A DNA stretch of 64,000 nucleotides, taken from positions 49,163 through 113,162 of the forward strand of contig JACPHN010000228.1 of NCBI GenBank assembly GCA_016188575.1, given 5' to 3'. The notes beneath the pieces are model-generated. The model made no database searches and was not told where the DNA came from. It was given only the letters and a program-made list of their open reading frames with translations. A program made the translations under genes and the position numbers. Numbering within the stretch: position 1 is the first letter of the stretch; every line of letters begins with the position of its first letter. Below are positions 35,133 to 42,951 of the stretch, piece after piece. This DNA is from Candidatus Schekmanbacteria bacterium. Its GTDB lineage: Bacteria; CSSED10-310; JACPHN01.

Positions 35133-36785
35133 ATGAAAGCATCATCCAGAATCTGGCTGGCGACGATGGCCATCGCCGCGCTCGTGGCGCAAAGCGCATG
35201 GGCGGGAGCTCCGGGTGGTCCGGCAAACCTACGTGTGAACCGCCGAGCCGTGCCTCGTGACGTTCAGCGGCGCGCAGCGCAGTTGCTCGAAGACGTGCGC
35301 GGGACCGAGGGGGCGCCGGGTTGGGAGACCGCACAGCTTGGAGAGGAAGTCTACGCCTTCTACAGGCCCGACGTGCGCGGTGTCGCCTACTACGAGTTTG
35401 CCGTCGCACCGGCGGGCTTTATCGTCGTGGCGACGGGTGCCCACGACTATCCCATCCCGCACTGGAGCTTCACTGGCAAGAGCATTGCTTCTCAGTTGCT
35501 TCAGGGGGCCGTGGCCAAAGGGAAGACGGCGAGCAGGCTGTACAAGTTGGACGCGCTCTCCTATGCTGCCGAGACGGCCGATGGCGGGCTGGCTTCGCAG
35601 CTCGGCAACCTACCGATGCGGCTCGAAGGTCTCCATGCGAGCATGATCGGCAAAGTGCGGAGCGCTGACAGTGACGCGGCCGAGGCTGCAGGCGGTGAGG
35701 TCGAGGCGGCGCGCCGCGGCCGCCTCAGCAGGTACTCGGATCTGCGGACGGCGGACCTGGAAATCGCACCGTGGGCATCGTTCAGTGAGATGAAAGCCAA
35801 CTATTCGCGGTCATTCGGAGTGCTTGCCGAATCCCTTCGGCAGGAAGCGGCGGCGTCGTGGCGCAGTGAGAAGGCGGAGCGCGAGCACGGGCGGGCGCTG
35901 CGCCCCGGCCAGGACAATGTCGTGGCGCTGCTCGGTGCGCACCCGACCGTGTCCACGTACGGCGCAGGTGCGGCAAAGGTCTCGGTTGCAGCTCGCGAAC
36001 GCCGCGGGCTGCCTCCCGTTCTCGTCGTCCGTCCCGCGGCCGACTCCGCCCGGGCAACGACGTTCGGCGTCACCGTCTCGTATCGGGGTGGAAGCAGTGA
36101 AAACATCACCTTTTTTGTCCCCGATCGCAACTTCGCAGCGGCCAGCAGTTGGGGACCGTGGACGTATTACTGGGCTGGAAGCTCCGGGCATCAGCGCGAC
36201 TACTACCAGTTTACGGTGGATGGTTGTGCAAGCGGTTGCGGTGCGACGGCATGGGCCATGCTGTTTGGCTGGGCAGACCATCAGGCAAACCTCGGAAACA
36301 GCTACTGGGCGGCGCGCTGGGGCCTTTATCGCTCCGGCGGTGGCTACGGCGCGGATGCCGACGCCCCCGCTTCGCAAGACGCGGGAATCCGCGCCATCAC
36401 GCTCGAGATTCGCGACTACATCGGCACCTTCTGCGCTTCCGGCCAGGGCGCCACGACTCCGTGGGACATGTCTGACGCCGATCAATACCTGAGCGGCCGC
36501 ACGGGGGCGACCCTGGATACCCATTACAACAGCGTGGGGATCAGCGAATCGCGCCTGCGCGAGTACGCGCGCAACGCCATTCGTGACCGCGGCACGCCCG
36601 CCATTATCGGGACCGGCTGGCTTGAGCACTATCCCCTGGCGTGGGGATATGGGTGGCAATCCCAGGAAACGTGGACCGGCACCGAATACAATCGGTGGTT
36701 CTACGTGAACAACGGCTGGAGCGGCACGTCCGGCGATGGCTGGGTCTCGGCGAGCACGTGGTATGCGGGCGAGATCTATCCCTGA
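35133..36785 (+). CDS. Secreted papain-fold cysteine peptidase (C10/streptopain-like)
   Basis: A 550-residue precursor with a signal peptide (IWLATMAIAALVAQSAWA). A propeptide resembles streptopain's (YYEFAVAPAGFIVVATGAHDY then IPHWSFTGK). The C-terminal peptidase domain holds the Cys in SGCGATAWAM (Cys369, with Cys365 nearby), His499 in LEHYPLAWGYG, and the Asn/Trp end WFYVNNGWSGTSGDGW. This mirrors the C10 GCVATA, GHA and NWGWGG motifs. It is probably secreted as a zymogen. AGGAG lies 6 nt before the ATG. Papain fold: fairly sure; family C10 versus C39: less so. Confidence 0.72.
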   Translation: MKASSRIWLATMAIAALVAQSAWAGAPGGPANLRVNRRAVPRDVQRRAAQLLEDVRGTEGAPGWETAQLGEEVYAFYRPDVRGVAYYEFAVAPAGFIVVATGAHDYPIPHWSFTGKSIASQLLQGAVAKGKTASRLYKLDALSYAAETADGGLASQLGNLPMRLEGLHASMIGKVRSADSDAAEAAGGEVEAARRGRLSRYSDLRTADLEIAPWASFSEMKANYSRSFGVLAESLRQEAAASWRSEKAEREHGRALRPGQDNVVALLGAHPTVSTYGAGAAKVSVAARERRGLPPVLVVRPAADSARATTFGVTVSYRGGSSENITFFVPDRNFAAASSWGPWTYYWAGSSGHQRDYYQFTVDGCASGCGATAWAMLFGWADHQANLGNSYWAARWGLYRSGGGYGADADAPASQDAGIRAITLEIRDYIGTFCASGQGATTPWDMSDADQYLSGRTGATLDTHYNSVGISESRLREYARNAIRDRGTPAIIGTGWLEHYPLAWGYGWQSQETWTGTEYNRWFYVNNGWSGTSGDGWVSASTWYAGEIYP

Positions 36786-36799
36786 GACGCGGTGACGCG

Positions 36800-36849
36800 G
36801 CGGGAGGGGGCTGGGTGGCGCGCGGCGCCGCCGCGCTGCCTCCTCCCGC
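36800..36849. terminator. Hairpin between convergent genes
   Basis: GCGGGAGG (36800-36807) pairs with CCTCCCGC (36842-36849), with a GC-rich inner hairpin in the loop, in the 72-bp space between the peptidase and the AAA+ regulator stops. No T-tract. Confidence 0.35.
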
Positions 36850-36857
36850 TGACCTCT

Positions 36858-38696
36858 TCAGTCCTGCTCCTCGGCGAGAATCTGCCCCATCGTCAGGCCT
36901 TCCCGTCGCAGACGCCAGAACAGCGCGTGGCGGGTAATGCCGAGCGACTCTGCTGCCGCGTGCGCGGACCGGTGGGTGCGAATCGCCGCCTTGAGCTCGG
37001 CCACGCTCGCGGCCGCGCGCTCGCGCGTGCTCGCGATCAGCCCCTGCAAACTGTGTTCGCGAATGCGAAGATTCAGTGTCGACAACGGCACGGCAGTGCG
37101 GTCCAAATAGCCGAGGAAGTCGACCAGCTCCCGGTCCGCCGCCATGGCCGAGAGGTTTCCGCGATGCTCCAGGATTTTTCGCCGGAGCAGCGAGGGCAGC
37201 GCGGCAGGTGCTGCGCCGCTTGCGCCGGTAGCACCGAGGACGTGCGGACCGGCAGCGGGCAGCGGAACATCGGATGGAGGGGTGGACGAGCTCGCGTCGC
37301 TCTCGAAGCTGAGGTGCTCCGGGCCGAGCTCTTCGACGTCCTCAGAGGCGAGCAGCACGGACCGTAGGATGGCGTGCTGCAGGCCGCGAATGTTGCCATC
37401 GCGCGCCCAGGCATGCGCCATCAGCGAGCGTAGCCCGCTGGCTGTGAAGCGTTTCGCGGCAATCTTCTGCTCGGCGCAGACCTGCCGCAGCAGGTTCCCG
37501 GCGAGCTCGGGGATGTCGGCGATGCGCTTGTCCAGCGCCGGCAGGTGAACGCGCATGACGCTGATGCGGAAGTAAAGATCCTCGCGGAAGCGGCCCTGGG
37601 AGATGAGCTCCTTGAGATCGGCATTGGTAGCGCCGATCACCTGCACGTCGACCTGTTGCTCGGCAGCATCGCCCAGCCGCGAGAAGCTGCCCGTCTGGAT
37701 GAGGCGGAGCAGGCGCTGCTGTAGCTCCAGCGGTAGGCAACCGATTTCGTCGACAAAGAGCGTGCCTTCATGGGCAAGCTCGGCCTTGCCTGGCCGCCCA
37801 CGCGCCGGTGCGTTCGCATAGCCCGACTGCGGGGCGTAGCCGAACAGCTCCGCCGCCAGCGTCTCCGCCGAGGTAATCTGGGCGCAATCGAGGGTAACGA
37901 AGGGACCTTGCCGCCGCGGGCTTTGGTAGTGGTACGCCTGTGCGATGTGCGATTTCCCCGACCCGGTTGGTCCAGTAATCAGGAGATTGATCTTGTAGGC
38001 ATGGGAAATCCGGTGGAGCGGTTCGATTACGTTCTTGGCGAAGTCCGGGTCGCGCGTCTCGTAGGTTCCGAGGCGGTAACGGCCGAGCGCCGCCTCACGT
38101 ACCGCGTCGAGCTGTGCCTGAGAGCTTTCGAGCCGCTTGCTCACGTTGCGAATGGTGCGGAGCAGGTTGAAGGTGCGCTGCGCCAGCTCGGCGAGATCCA
38201 GTAGCAGATCGACATCGCGGTCGCCGAATGGCGTCGAGTCGGAGCTGCGGTGCGCATAGAGGCAACCCCCAAAGACGCGCTGACTGGCCGACCCCGTCAT
38301 GTCCCACCACCATAGCGGTGCTGCCAGCACGCTGACGATCTCGTGACTCGCCAGGCTTTCGGAGGTCAGCAGCAGCGGCATGTCGCTGGTGGTCAGCAGC
38401 GGCTTGCCATCGTCGCGCACTTGCTCCAGGACTCGGCGCGAGCCGAAAAGCGAGATCTCCTCGTCGCGCAGGCTCTTCCCATCGCCCGTCGTGGCGACCC
38501 AGGCAAGGGTTCCCTGGTCAAAAATCGCCGTCAGCGTCTCGGTGGCTTCGAGCGCCTCCTTTGCCATGCGCGCCAGGTCCAGCAGCGCGCTGTCCCAGTT
38601 GGTGCTGGTCAGATAGTCTCTACGCAGCAAGCGTCTGAGCACTGCAAGGTGGCGGGAGTCCGCCGCTTGCTGCCGCTCGTCCAGCTCCAGTGTCAT
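36858..38696 (-). CDS. GAF-AAA+-Fis regulator lacking the GAFTGA loop
   Basis: A 612-residue protein. A GAF-like sensor (about 30-180: LTAIFDQGTLAWVATTG...VFGGCLYAHR) precedes an AAA+ domain with Walker A GPTGSGKS (242-249), Walker B GTLFVDEIG and GRFREDLYFRISVMRVHLP. It ends in a Fis-like helix-turn-helix (HAAAESLGITRHALFWRLRREGLT). Where enhancer-binding proteins have GAFTGA, it has a longer FGYAPQSGYANAPARGRPG. Contact with sigma-54 is therefore unlikely, and another mode of regulation is inferred. It is divergent from the kinase gene at 38922, a pairing that suggests the kinase controls it. Confidence 0.88.
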   Translation of the reverse strand: MTLELDERQQAADSRHLAVLRRLLRRDYLTSTNWDSALLDLARMAKEALEATETLTAIFDQGTLAWVATTGDGKSLRDEEISLFGSRRVLEQVRDDGKPLLTTSDMPLLLTSESLASHEIVSVLAAPLWWWDMTGSASQRVFGGCLYAHRSSDSTPFGDRDVDLLLDLAELAQRTFNLLRTIRNVSKRLESSQAQLDAVREAALGRYRLGTYETRDPDFAKNVIEPLHRISHAYKINLLITGPTGSGKSHIAQAYHYQSPRRQGPFVTLDCAQITSAETLAAELFGYAPQSGYANAPARGRPGKAELAHEGTLFVDEIGCLPLELQQRLLRLIQTGSFSRLGDAAEQQVDVQVIGATNADLKELISQGRFREDLYFRISVMRVHLPALDKRIADIPELAGNLLRQVCAEQKIAAKRFTASGLRSLMAHAWARDGNIRGLQHAILRSVLLASEDVEELGPEHLSFESDASSSTPPSDVPLPAAGPHVLGATGASGAAPAALPSLLRRKILEHRGNLSAMAADRELVDFLGYLDRTAVPLSTLNLRIREHSLQGLIASTRERAAASVAELKAAIRTHRSAHAAAESLGITRHALFWRLRREGLTMGQILAEEQD

Positions 38697-38921
38697 CCCC
38701 TCGTTGTCCCGCGTTCGTTGTTTCGACCCGTTTGCGTCAGCCCCCGCCGCGACATGCGGGTGCGGTGCATTTCGCCATTGAGTTTAGCACGTGGAGCTCG
38801 GCGACCGAAGTGGCGGAAGCATCCACTGAGCGATACACTTCGTTACGTCGCACTCAACCGTCGCCGTGCTCCCGCGGGCGCAATGGTGCCCGCGGCCCCC
38901 AGAAAAAGCGCGTCCACACCC

Positions 38922-41900
38922 ATGTCAACGCCGAACAGACCAGTGCAGACCGTAGGTCCTTTCGAGCTCGAGGAAGAGCTCGGCCGGGGTGGGATCGGTG
39001 TCGTTTATCGGGCGCGTCACCGCGCCACGGGGCAGGCAGTGGCGTTGAAGACGGTGCGTGTTCCCGACCTGCCGATGGTCGCCAGCATTCGCCGCGAAAT
39101 TCGCGCCCTTGCCCGCGTCGATCATCCGGGTGTCGTGCGCATCGTGGCCGATGGCGTGGCGGCGGGAATTCCGTGGTATGCCATGGAGATCGTCGCGGGC
39201 CAGCGCCTCGATGAGTATTGCCGCCGCTTCTGGCTTCCCCGGGCCGCGGTCGTGACGGCCGCAGCACCGGTGGGGTCGGCTGCATCCAGAACCTGGGTGA
39301 TCACCACCGAGGCGATCGAGGTGCCCGCCGCAGGGCTGGCCGCGGCGGCCTCGACACCGCCCGCCGGCGCTGCACCGCCACCGGCTCGCCAGCAGCCGAC
39401 CGACCTTGGAGAGCTGCTCGGGGTGATCATCAGGGTCTGCCAAACGCTTGCGTACATTCACGGAGAAAGCATCGTCCACCGCGATCTCAAGCCCGCCAAC
39501 ATCCTCGTCAAGACCGACGGTTCCCCAGTGCTCCTCGACTTTGGGCTGACGGTCCGATCCGTGGGCAGATCGAGCCGCGAAGTGTTGGATGCGGAAGCGT
39601 TTCAGTCCGTGGGGACGATTTCATACATGTCTCCAGAGCAAATTCGGGGCGAGCTGGTCGATGCGCGGGCCGATCTGTACAGTCTCGGTTGCATTCTCTA
39701 CGAGCTCCTGACTGGGAAACTGCCCTACGCGGGGAGCACTCCCCGCGAGATCCTGCTCGGTCATCTCTCGAGCACGCCGATACCGCCGGCCCAGCTCGCT
39801 GCCGGCATCCCGTCGGAGCTCGATCACCTCCTCTTGTGGCTGCTCGCGAAGGAGCCGCGAAAACGGCCGGGCTACGCCACCGATGTGATCTCCGCGCTGA
39901 TTCGTTGCGGCGCCTTTCAAGCTGGCATGGCGAGCGCGCCGGTTCCCAGGGACTACCTGTACCGGCCGCCCTTCGTCGGGCGAACGGCCGCCGTGCAGAC
40001 GCTGACCGGCTGCCTGGCCGAGCTTCGCCGCGGGCGCGGTTCGATCGTCTTCATCGGCGGCGCCAGCGGCAGCGGCAAGACGCGGCTGATGGTGGAGCTG
40101 ACCCGCCTCGCGCGGCAGATGGTACGGGCATTGGCTCTCGTCGGGGAAAGTCCCATGCCGGTATCCCCTGGCGCTCCGGAGCACTGGGGTTGCACGAGCC
40201 CGCTTGGCGCTCTCCGCGAACCGCTGCGCGCCATCGGCGATCGCTGTCGCCAGGACGGCGCCGCGATGACGGCCCGATTGTTGGGCGACCACGCGCGGCT
40301 GCTGGCGGCTTACGAGGAGAGCCTCGCGGAGCTCCCCGGGGTTTCGGCACTACCTTCGCCCGCTGAGCTCCCATCGGATGCCGCTGTGGTGCGCCTCTTT
40401 GCGGCGCTTCTCGAAGCGTTCGCGGCGCTGGCCGACGAGCAGCCGCTGCTGCTCATCCTCGACGACCTGCACTGGGCGGACGATTTGACCTTGCAGTTCC
40501 TGTCCTTTCTGTGCCGCGGAGACTACATCAAGGCGCGGCCATGGCTGCTGGTTGGCACGTATCGGACAGAAGAGGCAGGCCGCGATCTCCGGTTGCTGGC
40601 CGACCATTCCGGGGTGCATCACCTGCAGCTCGAGCCGCTGAGCGAGAAGGAGGTGGGCGTACTGGTTCGCGAGATGCTGGGGCTTGCCGACGAGCCCACA
40701 CAATTCGTCGACTTTCTCCACTCCCAGTGCGAGGGAAATCCGCTGTTCGTGTCTGAATACCTACGGACCGCAATTTCCCAGCAGTTGTTGCGGCGCACGG
40801 AAGGGACGGGCTGGCATGTGGTCGATGCCGAGAATGCGGTTGGCGGCCCGCTCTACGAGACTCTTCGCCTTCCTCGCTCGCTGGCCGACCTCATCAATCG
40901 CTACCTCGATTCCCTGGGCGGGCCAGCGCGTGAGGTCCTGCAGGCCGCGGCGGTCATCGGGCGGGAAACGGATGCGGATCTGCTCGTGCAAACCGCCGGA
41001 GTCGCGGAACCGACGACGGTCGAGGCGACGGTCGAGCTCCTGAGCCGAAAGGTGCTCGAGGAGCTCCAGGGAGGCCAGCTCCGTTTTACCCACAGCAAGC
41101 TGCGTGAAGTCGCCTATGGGCGGATCGCACCGTCGCGACGCCAGCAGCTTCATGGAGCGGCCGCTGCGGCGCTGTCCGGCCGCGCCGACGCCGCCGCCGA
41201 GCTCGCGGGAACGGTGGCGCGCCACTACGAATCCGCCGCCATGCCGGAGCTGGCGGCTCCGTACTATGTGCTCGCGGCGGAGCGATCGCTGGCGCGTTAC
41301 GCCAACAGGGAGGCCGGAGACTTCGCGCGCCGCGCTCTGGACCTGGGCGCGGCGAGCGCACTCGATGCGGCGCATCACTGCCGGGCGCTGTTGTGTCTCG
41401 GCGCCGTGCGCGAGCGGGCGGGCGACTGGGTTGCAGCGTGCGCGGCGTTCGAGGAGGCCATCGGCATTGCCGAAAGCGCCCGCGGCAAGCTCTACCGCCA
41501 GGCGCTGCTCGCCTATGCCAGGCTGCTAACCCGCGCCGGTGATCCCGCCCGCGCCGTCGCCCTCTCGCAGCGTTGCCTCTTGCTCGCCGAGGCCGCCGCT
41601 GACCTGTCGCTGCAGGCGCGCGCGCACACCCTGCAGGGAATCGCCCACGGCATGAAAGGTGAGGTCGCCGCCGCGACGGCGTTTTTCGAGCAAGCGCTGG
41701 CGCTCGGCGAAGCCTCCGGCGATCGCGACGTCATCTCACAGGCACTGGATCACCTGGCGGACATGCACCTACAAGGCGGATGCGCCGCGGAGGCCGAGGC
41801 GCTGTATGAGCGCGCGATCGCCATTTGCAGGGAGTGCGAGGATCACCTGGGAGAAGCGATACGCCTCAACAACCTGGCGCGGCTTCACTACCTGCAAGGC

Positions 41901-42896
41901 GCCTACAACAAGGCGCTGCAGCTATTTCGCGCCGCCATGGCCATCTTCAAGAGCTCCGGAGAACGACCCTCGGAGATGGCGGCCCTCAACAATGTCGCCC
42001 TGCTGTACCATGTCGGTGGTCGCCTGGAGGAAGCGCTGGAGATGTATCTGCAGGCGCTCGCCTTTGCGCGTGCGATCGGCGCCGGCGCGCAAATCTACTC
42101 GACACTCTGCAACATCGCGGATGTCGAGCGTGCCAAAGGGCTGCTAGGTGCCGCTTTCGAGCACGCTCGCGAGGCGCTTGCCCGGTGCCGCGACGTGGGC
42201 AGCCCGCAAGATGAGGCGGCGGTGCTCATCTTGCTCGGCCGCCTGCATCTGCATGCAGGACAGCTCGACGAGAGCGAGGTCATGCTCGTGGCGGCGAGCG
42301 AGAATGCGGCGCGGAGCGGCTCCGTGGCGCTTGAGGCGGAGGCGCGCTACTTCCGAGTCTCGCTTTTGGTTATCCTGGGTCACTTGCAGGAGGCCCGAGC
42401 CGAGGTGCAGGTAGTGGCAGAGCTTGCGCAGCGCTCCGGGGTCGCGGAGCTGGCGCTAGCCGCGCGGGCGGCAGTGGCGCGCCTGGCGGATGCGCTCCCA
42501 GGAGAGGACGAGCTTGCGGCGCTCAGCGAGCGGGCCAGCGGCACCTGGGTGGCCGGGCCGCTTGCGGTCGATGTCGCTGAGGCGCTTCGGCTGCGCGCCC
42601 GGACCGCGGAAGCGGTGCGCCTGTTGTCGCGGCTTATTCCCGGGATCAGCGATCGCACCTATCGATTCCGCCTCCTCCATCTGCGATCGATGTCGCATCT
42701 CGAGCGCGGGTCACTTCGGCTCGCGGCGGCAGATCGCCGAAGCGCCGGGGATGACGTGGCGGAGCTGCTGGCAGGAGTCCCCGCGGAGCTGCGTGCCACG
42801 CTGGCCGCGCACCCGTGGGTGCGGGAGGTGCTCGGCGACGGCCAGGTGTCGCCGGCACCCCCCGCCATGCCTCCCCCCGCAAGCGGGGGGAGGTGA
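38922..42896 (+). CDS. Ser/Thr protein kinase-AAA ATPase-TPR fusion
   Basis: A 1,324-residue PknK-like signalling protein. The kinase domain (12-330) has the Gly loop ELGRGGIGVVY, Lys43, HRDLKPANIL with catalytic Asp188, DFGL and APE-like SPEQ. A 58-residue Ala/Pro-rich insert (about 103-160) lies between the hinge and helix E. A STAND/AAA ATPase follows: FVGR, Walker A GGASGSGKT, Walker B LLLILDDLHWAD. At least ten TPR units run to about residue 1200 (for example YERAIAICRECEDHLGEAIRLNNLARLHYLQGAYNKAL). Start 38922 lies just before the kinase; 38883 is a close alternative. It is divergent from the AAA+ regulator. Confidence 0.92.
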   Translation: MSTPNRPVQTVGPFELEEELGRGGIGVVYRARHRATGQAVALKTVRVPDLPMVASIRREIRALARVDHPGVVRIVADGVAAGIPWYAMEIVAGQRLDEYCRRFWLPRAAVVTAAAPVGSAASRTWVITTEAIEVPAAGLAAAASTPPAGAAPPPARQQPTDLGELLGVIIRVCQTLAYIHGESIVHRDLKPANILVKTDGSPVLLDFGLTVRSVGRSSREVLDAEAFQSVGTISYMSPEQIRGELVDARADLYSLGCILYELLTGKLPYAGSTPREILLGHLSSTPIPPAQLAAGIPSELDHLLLWLLAKEPRKRPGYATDVISALIRCGAFQAGMASAPVPRDYLYRPPFVGRTAAVQTLTGCLAELRRGRGSIVFIGGASGSGKTRLMVELTRLARQMVRALALVGESPMPVSPGAPEHWGCTSPLGALREPLRAIGDRCRQDGAAMTARLLGDHARLLAAYEESLAELPGVSALPSPAELPSDAAVVRLFAALLEAFAALADEQPLLLILDDLHWADDLTLQFLSFLCRGDYIKARPWLLVGTYRTEEAGRDLRLLADHSGVHHLQLEPLSEKEVGVLVREMLGLADEPTQFVDFLHSQCEGNPLFVSEYLRTAISQQLLRRTEGTGWHVVDAENAVGGPLYETLRLPRSLADLINRYLDSLGGPAREVLQAAAVIGRETDADLLVQTAGVAEPTTVEATVELLSRKVLEELQGGQLRFTHSKLREVAYGRIAPSRRQQLHGAAAAALSGRADAAAELAGTVARHYESAAMPELAAPYYVLAAERSLARYANREAGDFARRALDLGAASALDAAHHCRALLCLGAVRERAGDWVAACAAFEEAIGIAESARGKLYRQALLAYARLLTRAGDPARAVALSQRCLLLAEAAADLSLQARAHTLQGIAHGMKGEVAAATAFFEQALALGEASGDRDVISQALDHLADMHLQGGCAAEAEALYERAIAICRECEDHLGEAIRLNNLARLHYLQGAYNKALQLFRAAMAIFKSSGERPSEMAALNNVALLYHVGGRLEEALEMYLQALAFARAIGAGAQIYSTLCNIADVERAKGLLGAAFEHAREALARCRDVGSPQDEAAVLILLGRLHLHAGQLDESEVMLVAASENAARSGSVALEAEARYFRVSLLVILGHLQEARAEVQVVAELAQRSGVAELALAARAAVARLADALPGEDELAALSERASGTWVAGPLAVDVAEALRLRARTAEAVRLLSRLIPGISDRTYRFRLLHLRSMSHLERGSLRLAAADRRSAGDDVAELLAGVPAELRATLAAHPWVREVLGDGQVSPAPPAMPPPASGGR
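42870..42893. repeat. REP-like palindrome at the 3' end of the kinase gene
   Basis: CCTCCCCCCGC (42870-42880) and GCGGGGGGAGG (42883-42893) pair perfectly over 11 bp with only 2 nt between, ending right at the TGA. It encodes the last residues PPASGGR. The shape matches dispersed G/C-run REP-type repeats of GC-rich bacteria. It could stabilise or end the transcript. Confidence 0.6.
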
Positions 42897-42951
42897 GCAG
42901 GGGAGCCGCATGCCACGCGGATTGAGCGAGCATGCGCCGCACGGCTCTCGA

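Noticed and set aside
38343-38921. N-terminal extension of the kinase frame
   Set aside because: It overlaps the divergent AAA+ regulator gene antisense and is not protein-like. The kinase domain begins just after 38922.
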